From: an uncultured Elusimicrobium sp.
GTDB lineage: Bacteria; Elusimicrobiota; Elusimicrobia; Elusimicrobiales; Elusimicrobiaceae
Assembly: GCA_902767385.1 (NCBI GenBank)
Contig: CACXHA010000034.1
Coordinates: forward strand, 1-17,529
Direction of reading: 5' to 3'
DNA: 17,529 nucleotides
Under the pieces are notes generated by a model. The model ran no database searches. It saw only the letters and a list, made by a program, of their open reading frames with translations, and was not told the DNA's origin. The translations under genes were made by a program, and so were the position numbers. Shown one piece after another: positions 1 to 6,932 of the stretch (position 1 is the stretch's first letter; each line of letters opens with the position of its first letter).

Positions 1-165
1 GAAGTTTTCCTGCCCGGGGTAGAGCAAGGCGTGCTGTTAAGCCGCGACGAAAATGTGGATCTGCCCATGTGGCAAGGCCAAGGGTGGACGCTAACCTACG
101 ACCCGGACCAAGGGTGGAAGTTATCCCAGTACGGTCAGTTAGTCTACGCCAGCAAGGCCCAGTAA
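1..165 (+). CDS. 3' end of an unrecognised protein-coding gene (partial)
   Basis: An open frame runs from the first base to a TAA at 163-165, giving 54 C-terminal residues. The tail is rich in Gly, Gln, Trp and Tyr (for example LPMWQGQGWTLTYDPDQGW) and ends YASKAQ. The alternating polar/aromatic pattern suggests a secreted or beta-rich domain, but I do not recognise the family. The gene normally found upstream of infC in many bacteria is thrS, and this tail does not resemble the anticodon-binding end of ThrRS. It precedes the infC promoter by one base and is probably a separate transcription unit. Reading frame confidence is fair because codon use looks like the neighbours; function is unknown. 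Confidence 0.6.
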   Translation, partial: EVFLPGVEQGVLLSRDENVDLPMWQGQGWTLTYDPDQGWKLSQYGQLVYASKAQ

Positions 166-194
166 TTGACAGGGTTTTCACAAATTAGTACAAT
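166..194 (+). promoter_or_regulatory. sigma-70-type promoter for infC-rpmI-rplT
   Basis: TTGACA at 166-171 matches the -35 consensus perfectly. A 17-bp spacer follows, then TACAAT at 189-194 (5 of 6 to TATAAT). The predicted start point is near 201, about 40 nt before the infC ATG at 240. The -35 begins one base after the upstream stop codon. It is the best promoter in the window, as expected for a translation-factor/ribosomal-protein operon. Confidence 0.8.
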
Positions 195-196
195 AG

Positions 197-225
197 AATT
201 GTCCCACAAATGGGGCAATTTTTTT
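197..225 (+). terminator. terminator-like hairpin between the upstream gene and infC
   Basis: A 9-bp stem (197-205 with 212-220, one G-U pair) closes a 6-nt loop and runs directly into seven T residues at 219-225, the form of a Rho-independent terminator. Its 5' arm overlaps the predicted start point of the infC promoter (about 201). RNA started there would lack the first four bases of the stem, so the hairpin should act mainly on read-through transcripts from the upstream gene. A role as an infC leader attenuator is the alternative. Confidence 0.6.
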
Positions 226-239
226 CAAAGAAAAACTAA

Positions 240-779
240 ATGGCAAGATTCGATAACAGAAGAGAACATAAAAAAGATCTCTACCGCAGAAACCATAACA
301 TCCGCGTGCCTGAAGTGCGCGTGATTGATACTGACGGAACTATGCTGGGCGTAATGCCGGTTATGCAAGCCGTCAATTTGGCCAAAGAACGCGAGCTGGA
401 CTTGGTGGAAATTTCCCCCAACGCTAACCCGCCGGTGTGCAAAATTTTAGACTACAATAAGTACGTCTATGAGCAAGGCAAAAAAGCCAGCGAGGCCAAA
501 AAGAAACAAGCCAAAGTAACGTTAAAAGAGCTGCGGATTAAATCGCACATTGCCGAGCACGACCTGGAAGTGCGCATGCGCCAAATTGAAGAATTTTTGC
601 GCAAAAAAAACCAGGTACGCTTTGTGGTGGTATTCCACGGACGGGAAAACCAACACAAAGACATTGGGATTGATATTTTAAATAACACCGCCAAACGCAT
701 GGCCGAAATTGCCACCGTGGACGGAAATATGCAATCCATGGGCAACAGGATGTTTATTACCCTGATCCCAAAACCCTAG
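240..779 (+). CDS. infC: translation initiation factor IF-3
   Basis: IF-3 binds the 30S subunit, prevents premature 50S joining and proofreads initiator tRNA and start-codon choice in the cytoplasm. The 179-residue product has the usual length. The N-terminal domain contains RVPEVRVIDTDG (about residues 22-33) and the block with DLVEISPNANPPVCKILDY (about 54-72). A Lys/Ala-rich linker (about 75-95) leads to the C-terminal domain with LKELRIKSHIAEHDLEVR and VVFHGRENQHKDIG. The start is ATG rather than the rare ATT/ATC of many infC genes. No strong Shine-Dalgarno is visible upstream, only an A-rich stretch. It heads the classical infC-rpmI-rplT operon. Identification is secure. Confidence 0.97.
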   Translation: MARFDNRREHKKDLYRRNHNIRVPEVRVIDTDGTMLGVMPVMQAVNLAKERELDLVEISPNANPPVCKILDYNKYVYEQGKKASEAKKKQAKVTLKELRIKSHIAEHDLEVRMRQIEEFLRKKNQVRFVVVFHGRENQHKDIGIDILNNTAKRMAEIATVDGNMQSMGNRMFITLIPKP

Positions 780-877
780 ATTTTTTGGCTCTTTTTGCAG
801 TGACTGCGTTCGGGGCGGACCGGCTCCTGCCGCAGGTAGGATAAATAAGAGCACATTAACAAAGAGGTATATATAAA
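780..877 (+). promoter_or_regulatory. structured infC-rpmI intergenic leader, candidate r-protein operator
   Basis: This 98-nt gap is long for such a compact window. It can fold at 804-835: outer stem CTGC/GCAG (804-807 with 832-835), a one-sided internal loop (808-813), then GGC/GCC (814-816 with 829-831), a bulged T828, and GGA/TCC (817-819 with 825-827) around a 5-nt loop. The rpmI Shine-Dalgarno AGAGG lies at 863-867. In E. coli, L20 represses translation through an RNA structure upstream of rpmI. A similar role here is inference from position and foldability only. Confidence 0.4.
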
Positions 878-1084
878 ATGCCAAAATTAAAAAACCACAG
901 TGGCGGCAAAAAGCGTTTCCGCAAAACCGCTACGGGTAAATTCACCCACAGAAAAGCCGGCAGAAAACACTTGCTAACGCCTGTTTCTGCCTCCCGCAAG
1001 CATGATATGCGCCAAACCGGTGTAATCACGCCTGAATCTAACAAAGGCAAAATCTTAGCTAAGTATTTGCCGATGGCGAAATAA
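878..1084 (+). CDS. rpmI: 50S ribosomal protein L35
   Basis: Small basic protein of the large ribosomal subunit, 68 residues, the usual bacterial L35 length. It starts MPKLKNHSGGKKRFRKTATGK, the family signature, followed by the conserved AGRKHLLTPVSASRKH segment. AGAGG at 863-867 is a plausible ribosome-binding site, with a slightly long 10-nt spacing. It lies between infC and rplT in the universal order, with 11 nt to rplT. Translation is probably coupled to L20-mediated control of the operon, as known in enterobacteria; nothing here proves it. Confidence 0.97.
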   Translation: MPKLKNHSGGKKRFRKTATGKFTHRKAGRKHLLTPVSASRKHDMRQTGVITPESNKGKILAKYLPMAK

Positions 1085-1095
1085 GAGGTTGAAAC

Positions 1096-1446
1096 ATGAG
1101 AATTAAATTCAGCGTTCCTAGACACGCAAGAAAGAAAAAAGTATTGAAAGCCGCCAGCGGCTACTACGGAGATAAATCCCGTCGTTTACGCATGGCTACC
1201 CAACAATTGGGTAAATCCGGCGTACACGCTTATGTGGACCGCAAAGACAAAAAAACCACCTACCGCCAAATGTGGATCACCCGCATTAACGCCGCGGTAC
1301 GGGAAGAAGGTTTGTCTTATTCCAAATTCATTAACGGCTTGACCAAAGCGAACATCACGCTTAACCGCAAGATGCTTAGCGAAATGGCAATTAAAGACCC
1401 GGCTTCTTTTAAAGCCCTCGTTGATACTGCCAAAAAAGCCGCTTAA
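1096..1446 (+). CDS. rplT: 50S ribosomal protein L20
   Basis: L20 is an early-assembly 23S rRNA-binding protein and the known autoregulator of this operon in E. coli and Bacillus. The 116-residue product is of normal length. It has the long basic N-terminal helix (RHARKKKVLKAASGYYGDKSRR, about residues 9-30) and a globular C-terminal half with YRQMWITRINAAVREEGLSYSKFINGL (about 56-82). AAGAGG at 1083-1088, 7 nt before the ATG, is a good Shine-Dalgarno. It is the last gene of the operon, followed by a strong terminator. Confidence 0.97.
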   Translation: MRIKFSVPRHARKKKVLKAASGYYGDKSRRLRMATQQLGKSGVHAYVDRKDKKTTYRQMWITRINAAVREEGLSYSKFINGLTKANITLNRKMLSEMAIKDPASFKALVDTAKKAA

Positions 1447-1465
1447 GAGCGTGTTTGAAGCAAGT

Positions 1466-1496
1466 AAACGCCCCACCGAGTGTGGGGCGTTTTTTT
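1466..1496 (+). terminator. intrinsic terminator after rplT, possibly shared with glyA
   Basis: A perfect 9-bp GC-rich stem (1468-1476 with 1482-1490) encloses a 5-nt loop and is followed by a run of seven Ts (1490-1496). AA at 1466-1467 can extend the stem into the T run. This is a textbook Rho-independent terminator for infC-rpmI-rplT. glyA ends at 1520 on the opposite strand, so the same stem may also stop glyA transcripts, although only a short T run (GTTT) follows it in that direction. Confidence 0.9.
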
Positions 1497-1519
1497 GTGT
1501 TGTAAAGAAAAGATAGAAG

Positions 1520-2767
1520 TTAGTTTAACTCCGGGTAGAGCGGGAAGTTGGCTAAAAATGCTTTTACTTTCTCGGCAATCCCCGCTAAGCAGGCATCATC
1601 CTCGTGGTGCGTGAGCGCGTCATCAATAAATGCGGCTACTTGTGCCATATCCTTTTCCTTCATCCCACGGGTGGTAATTGCCGGGGTCCCAATGCGCAGT
1701 CCGCTAGTTACAAACGGTTTTTCCGGGTCAAAAGGAATTGTGTTTTTATTGGCGGTAATACCGGCTTTATCTAAAGCGGTTTCAGCTACTTTGCCCGTCA
1801 TTTTTTTATTACGTAAATCTAAACACATTACGTGGCAATCGGTGCCGCCCGCTACCAAGCGGTAACCGCGGTTGATGAGCTCCTTAGCAAGGGCTTGGGC
1901 ATTTACTTTAATTTGATGTTGATACGTCTTAAATTCGGGTTTTAAGGCCTCGCCAAAGCAAACAGCTTTGCCGGCAATTACGTGCATTAAAGGACCGCCT
2001 TGCACACCGGGGAAGACGGCGGAGTTAATGGCTTTGGCTAAGCTTTCTTTGCACAAAATAAGCCCGCCGCGCGGACCGCGCAACGTTTTATGCGTGGTGG
2101 TGGTAACTACGTCGGCATACGGAACGGGAGAGGGATATTCTCCCGCCGCCACTAAGCCCGCGTAGTGGGCAATATCACACGCCAAATAGGCACTGCAACT
2201 ATCGGCAATTTCGCGCAGTTTTTTCCAATCAAAAATGCGGGAATAGTTAGAAGCTCCGGCTAAAATCAGCTTGGGTTTATGTTCTTTCGCCAGTTTGGCG
2301 GCTTCTTCATAATCAATTTCTTCGGTGTCCGGGCGGACGTTCATGGCAACTATATTATAGAGTTTACCCGAAAAATTTAAGGGGTGCCCATGCGTTAGGT
2401 GACCACCATGCGAAAGGTTTAACCCTAAAACCGTATCACCGGGTTGTAAGAGGGCAAAATAGACCGCCATATTGGCTTGCGCGCCAGAGTGCGGTTGCAC
2501 GTTGGCGTGCTCGGCCCCAAAGAGCTTTTTAGCGCGTTCAATGGCTAATGTTTCCACTTGGTCCACAAATTCACATCCGCCGTAGTAGCGTTTGGCGGGG
2601 TAGCCCTCCGCGTATTTGTTGGTCAGTACGGAGCCTTGCGCTTGCATAACGGCCAAAGAAGTAAAATTTTCGGAGGCAATTAGTTCTAATTTTTCGCGTT
2701 GGCGGGAAAGCTCTTTAGAAATAGCGGCAAAAACTTCCGAGTCGGTTTGTTGTAAGTTGGGGTACAT
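1520..2767 (-). CDS. glyA: serine hydroxymethyltransferase
   Basis: PLP-dependent cytoplasmic enzyme that converts serine and tetrahydrofolate to glycine and 5,10-methylene-tetrahydrofolate, the main entry to one-carbon metabolism. At 415 residues it has the typical bacterial length. Visible motifs: LELIASENFTS (about 27-37), NKYAEGYPAKRYYGGCEFVD (about 50-69), SGAQANMAVYFALL (94-107), DIAHYAGLVAAGEYPSP with Asp198 and His201 of the cofactor site, and VVTTTTHKTLRGPRGG with the PLP-binding Lys at residue 227. GGAGG at 2775-2779 (minus strand), 7 nt from the ATG, fixes the start. It is a single-gene unit between two + strand operons. Identification is secure. Confidence 0.98.
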   Translation of the reverse strand: MYPNLQQTDSEVFAAISKELSRQREKLELIASENFTSLAVMQAQGSVLTNKYAEGYPAKRYYGGCEFVDQVETLAIERAKKLFGAEHANVQPHSGAQANMAVYFALLQPGDTVLGLNLSHGGHLTHGHPLNFSGKLYNIVAMNVRPDTEEIDYEEAAKLAKEHKPKLILAGASNYSRIFDWKKLREIADSCSAYLACDIAHYAGLVAAGEYPSPVPYADVVTTTTHKTLRGPRGGLILCKESLAKAINSAVFPGVQGGPLMHVIAGKAVCFGEALKPEFKTYQHQIKVNAQALAKELINRGYRLVAGGTDCHVMCLDLRNKKMTGKVAETALDKAGITANKNTIPFDPEKPFVTSGLRIGTPAITTRGMKEKDMAQVAAFIDDALTHHEDDACLAGIAEKVKAFLANFPLYPELN

Positions 2768-2779
2768 AGAAAAACCTCC

Positions 2780-2846
2780 AAAATTTTTATTTAAATTTGC
2801 GTTGTTATTTAATATAATTTACTAAATAGCAGTACAAAAATCCAGT
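2780..2846. promoter_or_regulatory. divergent promoter region between glyA and the DHS-like gene
   Basis: This AT-rich gap must hold promoters for both directions. Rightward, TATAAT at 2813-2818 is a perfect -10, with a poor -35 candidate TTTAAA at 2790-2795 (17-bp spacer). Leftward, TATATT (2811-2816 on the minus strand) has a possible -35 TTGTAC at 2832-2837 with a short 15-bp spacer. The two -10 elements overlap, so polymerases could compete. The rightward -10 is credible; the leftward set is weak. Confidence 0.45.
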
Positions 2847-2861
2847 AAGAGGTGCAAGAAA

Positions 2862-3920
2862 ATGGCAAAACCAACGAAGAAAGACTTTCTCAAAAACACA
2901 ATCAAACACATTGACATGAAAAAATACAATGTGGTACCGATGGTGGAAGCATTTGAGAATATGGCGTATGCATCGCGCGAAGTAGCCCGCGCCAGCAAAA
3001 TCTACAACATGATGCTTAACGACAAAAATTGTTCCGTTATTTTGTGTATTGCCGGTTCTTTGATTTCTGCCGGGATGAAAAAAATTATTGTGGACATGAT
3101 TCAAAACCACATGGTAGATGCTATCGTTTCCAACGGGGCCAACATTGTGGACCAGGATTTCTTTGAAGCACTTGGTTTTAAACATTACATTGGAACCCCG
3201 TACAACCAAGACGATAACCTCTTGCGCGATTTGCATATTGACCGCATTTACGATACCTACATTGACGAAGACCAGCTCAAAGTATGTGATGAAACCATTT
3301 ACAAAATCTGCAACGCTCTAGAGCCGCGCCCATACTCTTCCCGCGAATTTATTTGGGAAATGGGTAAATGGTTAGAGAAAAAAGGCAAGGGTAAAGATTC
3401 TGTGGTCTATAACGCTTACAAATACGGCGTGCCGATATTTGTGCCTGCCTTTAGCGACTGTTCCGCCGGGTTTGGTTTTGTAATGCACCAAGCTGAAAAC
3501 CCCAAAAAACATATTTCCATTGACAGCGCCAAAGATTTTTTGGAACTTACGCAAATTAAAATGAAAGCCAAAGAAACCGGACTTATGATGTGGTCCGGCG
3601 GCGTGCCGAAAAACTTTGCGCAAGATACGGTTGTAGCTGCTGAAGCGTTAGGGGCCGAAATCCCCATGCACAAGTATGCGGTGCAAATTACCGTGGCGGA
3701 TGTGCGCGACGGGGCCTTGTCCGGCTCTACGCTCAAAGAAGCTTCCAGCTGGGGGAAAGTGTCCACCGCTTTAGAACAAATGGTATACGGCGAGTGTACC
3801 ACTTTAATCCCGCTCATTATTGGTTACGGCTACCACAAAGGTGCGTGGAAAAAACGTAAAGCCACCAATTACGTCAAATTCTTACAAGACTTGGACGCTA
3901 AAGCTAAAAAAGCCAAATAA
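2862..3920 (+). CDS. deoxyhypusine synthase-like protein (bacterial, substrate unknown)
   Basis: Member of the deoxyhypusine synthase (DHS) fold family, which uses NAD+ to transfer the 4-aminobutyl group of spermidine to an acceptor amine. In eukaryotes and archaea the acceptor is a Lys of (e/a)IF5A. Bacteria use EF-P, so the acceptor here is probably different, perhaps a polyamine as in DHS-derived homospermidine synthases. The 352 residues match family length. Visible: SNGANIVDQDF (about 87-97), FVPAFSDCSAGFGF, WSGGVPKNF (244-252) and EASSWGKVS with Lys299 at the position of the catalytic lysine (Lys329 in human DHS). The KHH of the human motif GGGIVKHH is KNF here (250-252), so a His important for eukaryotic catalysis is missing. 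AAGAGG at 2847-2852 supports the ATG. It opens the + strand gene run. Family sure, reaction unsure. Confidence 0.85.
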   Translation: MAKPTKKDFLKNTIKHIDMKKYNVVPMVEAFENMAYASREVARASKIYNMMLNDKNCSVILCIAGSLISAGMKKIIVDMIQNHMVDAIVSNGANIVDQDFFEALGFKHYIGTPYNQDDNLLRDLHIDRIYDTYIDEDQLKVCDETIYKICNALEPRPYSSREFIWEMGKWLEKKGKGKDSVVYNAYKYGVPIFVPAFSDCSAGFGFVMHQAENPKKHISIDSAKDFLELTQIKMKAKETGLMMWSGGVPKNFAQDTVVAAEALGAEIPMHKYAVQITVADVRDGALSGSTLKEASSWGKVSTALEQMVYGECTTLIPLIIGYGYHKGAWKKRKATNYVKFLQDLDAKAKKAK

Positions 3921-3929
3921 TGTAGTTCC

Positions 3930-4787
3930 ATGCGTCTAAAAACCGCGCTTGTTAGTTTGTTACTGCTCTGCCCGTGTGCATATTGCTACGGGCAGTTGCG
4001 TTTTGCAAGCGTCGGAGGTGAAAAAGGATATTCCGCCATGCGCGCTACTTATGTAGCTGACCTAGATAACGGGTTTGTTTTTATCCCGCAGTACGGTTAT
4101 TACCGCATGAGTGATAAAGAAGTGGATGAAGAAGGGGCCACCTCGCGCTATGGGTTAGAAGGGCGGTATGAACTGTGTGATAGTTTCCAAGTGCTGGCAG
4201 AAGGGATTTGGCAACCGGAGGCCGTAGGATATGAAGGAGTTGTTTATCGTGCCGGTGCGGCATGGAAACCGTTTTATTATTGGGCCGGGCTTAAAAACCC
4301 GGTACTTACGGCAAAATTCGGGCAAGAACGTATGCATAGTTATGTAGATGCAAACGGGCACGATTTGCCGGGGGGAGCCTTTAAACAGGTGGGAACAACC
4401 GCTTTAGCGGAGGCAGAGGTGGACGTAAAACACTTTCATTTGCAAGCCGCGTGGCAGAAAGTGATAAAATATAGTAACCGGGTGCCGCAAGAAGTTACGT
4501 TTAGTTGGGCAGAAATTCCCTACATGACAGCGGTGTTACAAGGATACATCAAAGATGCCTACGCAGCGCAGGTAAGTTATGTAACTGATTTTATTACACC
4601 TTACGTTTCTTTAGCCCGGTATCATTATGACCAGCGGCTTGAAGTTGCCGGGGCAGTAAGCGCTGGTTTACACGTGAAAGTGTGGGATGCCGAGGTAACC
4701 GGCGGTGTGGAAGTGTTTGAGCCGCGGCGTGACCGAAACCGAAAAACTTTTTTTTCGCTTTCCGTAGATGTGCCTATATGGGAGTAA
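3930..4787 (+). CDS. putative outer-membrane beta-barrel protein with signal peptide
   Basis: I do not recognise a named family. The 285-residue product begins with a clear Sec signal peptide: MRLK, a hydrophobic Leu-rich core to about residue 17, and likely cleavage near CYG-Q (about 21-22). No lipobox fits. The mature part alternates short aromatic/polar stretches such as GFVFIPQYGYYRMS, AAWKPFYYWAGL, AAQVSYVTDFITPYVSLARYHYD and TFFSLSVDVPIWE. These resemble amphipathic beta strands separated by charged turns, as in 10-14-strand outer-membrane barrels. This supports an outer membrane in the organism. It begins 9 bp after the DHS-like stop with no Shine-Dalgarno and precedes a DoxX-like gene. 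Function is unknown; a periplasmic beta-rich protein is the alternative. Confidence 0.65.
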   Translation: MRLKTALVSLLLLCPCAYCYGQLRFASVGGEKGYSAMRATYVADLDNGFVFIPQYGYYRMSDKEVDEEGATSRYGLEGRYELCDSFQVLAEGIWQPEAVGYEGVVYRAGAAWKPFYYWAGLKNPVLTAKFGQERMHSYVDANGHDLPGGAFKQVGTTALAEAEVDVKHFHLQAAWQKVIKYSNRVPQEVTFSWAEIPYMTAVLQGYIKDAYAAQVSYVTDFITPYVSLARYHYDQRLEVAGAVSAGLHVKVWDAEVTGGVEVFEPRRDRNRKTFFSLSVDVPIWE

Positions 4788-4791
4788 ATTT

Positions 4792-5226
4792 ATGCAAACC
4801 CCACAAGTGCATTGTAATATAGACGAAAAAATAGTTTCTTATACTCTGTTTGCCACGCGTTTACTGGCAGGAAGTACGTTGCTGTATGTATGCGTGGGGT
4901 GTTTGTTGTATTATCGCGAATTTTTATCAAATGCCGTTGTAATTGGATTCCCGGTGCCGCTGGCCTTAGGCGTGGTCATTGTGCAGCTGTTTTGGGCTTT
5001 TTTGCTGATATTAGGTTGGTTCACGCGTTGGGTAGCGGGATTATCTGTTTTGTGTATGGGAGGACTGGGAGTTGTGTTTTTTGCCTCCAATTTTAATAAA
5101 GTATATGTGGCCCTTTTAATTTTATTAATAGCAGCCTTGTTGCCCGCTTTCTTACTGGGGCCGGGGCGGCTTAGTTTGGATTTTATCCACGCACGCCGGC
5201 GCGTAGAAAAACAGTTTAGAGGTTAA
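4792..5226 (+). CDS. DoxX-like four-helix membrane protein
   Basis: An integral membrane protein of 144 residues with four predicted hydrophobic helices (roughly 17-40, 50-74, 78-97 and 102-122), in the arrangement of the DoxX family. The RLLAGSTLLYVCVG segment near the start, GWFTRWVAGLSVLCMGG in the middle and LLGPGRLSLD near the end match the usual DoxX pattern. Roles reported for the family include thiosulfate:quinone oxidoreductase subunits and redox or stress membrane complexes, but many members are uncharacterised. I chose ATG 4792 over an upstream in-frame ATG at 4768 because GGAG at 4781-4784 sits 7 nt ahead and the shorter form barely leaves the preceding gene. Its 3' end carries the dnaX ribosome-binding site. 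Confidence 0.75.
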   Translation: MQTPQVHCNIDEKIVSYTLFATRLLAGSTLLYVCVGCLLYYREFLSNAVVIGFPVPLALGVVIVQLFWAFLLILGWFTRWVAGLSVLCMGGLGVVFFASNFNKVYVALLILLIAALLPAFLLGPGRLSLDFIHARRRVEKQFRG

Positions 5227-5228
5227 TT

Positions 5229-6932
5229 ATGGAAAATACAAAACAATATGTCAGTTTAGCGAATAAATACCGTCCCCAAACTTTTGAAGATATGGTGGGG
5301 CAGGAAAGTATTTCCAAAACTTTGCAAAACGCGCTAAAATTGGGGCGTATTGGTCATGCGTATTTATTTTACGGACCGCGCGGATGTGGTAAAACAACTA
5401 CGGCGCGTATTTTGGCTAAAGCTTTAAATTGTACTGGAAACGCAGCCGGGCCGACGGATAAACCCTGCGGCAAATGTCCGCAATGTTTGGAAATTGCCCA
5501 AAGTGCCGATTTGGACGTGTTGGAATTAGATGCAGCCAGTAATACGCAAGTGGAGAAAGTGCGTGAGGCCATTATTGATACAGTGGCTTTAGCCGCCAGC
5601 CGTGACCGTTTTAAAGTTTTTATTTTGGACGAAGTACACATGCTTTCGGCCAGTTCATTTAATGCGCTTTTGAAAACCATTGAAGAACCGCCGGCTCATG
5701 TGGTGTTTATCTTGGCTACGACCGAAAAACACAAAGTACCGGCTACGATTGTCAGCCGTTGCCAGACGTTTCGTTTTCGCCCTTTGACGGTGGATGAAAT
5801 CAGCTCGCATTTAGTGGAGTTGGCCGAAGCAGAAGGAATTGATTTAGCCCCAGGTGCCGCTAAACTAATTGCTAAAAATGCGGGCGGAGCTATGCGTGAC
5901 GGACTTACGCTTTTAGACCGCGCGATTGCCTATTGCGGAGAACACATAGATGAAAAAGCGGTAAGCGAAATGTTGGGGCTTACTTCTAATGAACTTCTTA
6001 AAAATGCGGTCTTGGCCTTGTGTTACAAAAACGGGGCACAAATGCATGAAGTGTTTCAAACTTTACAGACGGAAGGATTTGATGCCAACACGTTTTTAAA
6101 AGATTTGAAAAATACGCTGGGAGATTTGTTTTATTTTACCTTGGGGCAAGGGAGTGAGCCGTTTGAAGGGGCTAGTACTTTGGTAGCGGGAGTTTCTGCC
6201 GGATTTTTGGCGCGCTTGACCCGCAAGCTCAATAAACTCATAGAAGAAGTAAAATTTTCCGACAATGCATTAGTAAGTGCGGAAGTGGGATTGTTTACCG
6301 TTATGGACAGCGTACTAGATATTGATAGTTTTATCCGCCGTTTGGAGGCACTGGAGGGGGGAAAAGTCCCGCCTTCTATGCCAAGCACGCCGTCTGCTGC
6401 TCCTGCTAAAAAAACAACCTCGCATGTGGACACATCCAAGACAACAGAACCCAAAAAAGCGGTAGCTACTGAACCAAAACCGATTATTACTGCGGCAACG
6501 CAGACCGAATCTGTACCGGGGTTGGATACTAAAATTTCGAACCGGCAAGTTTGGGATAAAATGATGGCAAAGTTTGCTTCCAGCCCGTTTGTTTATGACG
6601 TAATGATTAATTCGGCCGTAGAATTTACTACCGAAGATGAGTGGACCCTTACCTTTGCTGTCGGCAAAGAATTTTATCAAATTCCGGCGCAGCATAAACT
6701 GGCAGAACTTTCCGCCGCGGCCAGTGAAATTTCCGGCCGAAAAATTACCATTAAACTAGCCGAAGATAAGAAAGTAGCGCCTGTAAAAGCGGAAGTAAAA
6801 CAAGCGGTGGCACCTGCTATTTCCGACGAAGAACCGTTTGCGACGGGGCCGTTTGATTCTGCTGATACGGTAGATGCCCCAGAAGAAGTAAAAGATATTT
6901 TAGAGATGTTCCCCGGAGAGTTAATTGCTTAA
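5229..6932 (+). CDS. dnaX: DNA polymerase III subunit gamma/tau
   Basis: Clamp-loader ATPase of the replicative polymerase; it loads the beta clamp and, as tau, holds polymerases and helicase together. Domain order in the 567 residues: AAA+ module with Walker A GPRGCGKT (49-56), zinc-binding Cys at 68, 80, 83 and 86, Walker B LDEVHML (133-139), sensor-1 region ATTEKHK (163-169), and SRC with a probable arginine finger at Arg177. A lid and collar domain run to about 375, then a Pro/Thr/Ala/Lys-rich linker and a tau-specific tail. AGAGG at 5218-5222, 6 nt ahead of the ATG and inside the end of the DoxX-like gene, sets the start. The linker carries an A7 run (6408-6414) discussed in the findings. 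It overlaps recR by 8 bp. Confidence 0.96.
   Translation: MENTKQYVSLANKYRPQTFEDMVGQESISKTLQNALKLGRIGHAYLFYGPRGCGKTTTARILAKALNCTGNAAGPTDKPCGKCPQCLEIAQSADLDVLELDAASNTQVEKVREAIIDTVALAASRDRFKVFILDEVHMLSASSFNALLKTIEEPPAHVVFILATTEKHKVPATIVSRCQTFRFRPLTVDEISSHLVELAEAEGIDLAPGAAKLIAKNAGGAMRDGLTLLDRAIAYCGEHIDEKAVSEMLGLTSNELLKNAVLALCYKNGAQMHEVFQTLQTEGFDANTFLKDLKNTLGDLFYFTLGQGSEPFEGASTLVAGVSAGFLARLTRKLNKLIEEVKFSDNALVSAEVGLFTVMDSVLDIDSFIRRLEALEGGKVPPSMPSTPSAAPAKKTTSHVDTSKTTEPKKAVATEPKPIITAATQTESVPGLDTKISNRQVWDKMMAKFASSPFVYDVMINSAVEFTTEDEWTLTFAVGKEFYQIPAQHKLAELSAAASEISGRKITIKLAEDKKVAPVKAEVKQAVAPAISDEEPFATGPFDSADTVDAPEEVKDILEMFPGELIA

Noticed and set aside
467..745. Antisense open frame opposite infC, and similar frames opposite glyA, dnaX, comEC, nagZ and the permease
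   Set aside because: Each lies fully inside a well-supported gene, shows no family motifs and has no ribosome-binding site worth naming. They are by-products of codon bias.
768..795. Possible terminator at the end of infC (CCAAAA/TTTTGG stem, then Ts)
   Set aside because: The stem is short and AT-rich, and rpmI-rplT would be cut off from their only clear promoter. At most a weak pause.
4768..4791. Upstream start for the DoxX-like gene
   Set aside because: It lies in the preceding coding sequence without a ribosome site, whereas GGAG at 4781-4784 fits ATG 4792.
6450..6462. CCC AAA AAA GCG in dnaX as an E. coli-like -1 frameshift site
   Set aside because: The A6 run is in the wrong register: slipping back puts C under the P-site tRNA and breaks pairing. 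No Shine-Dalgarno stimulator or hairpin is evident in the standard spacing.
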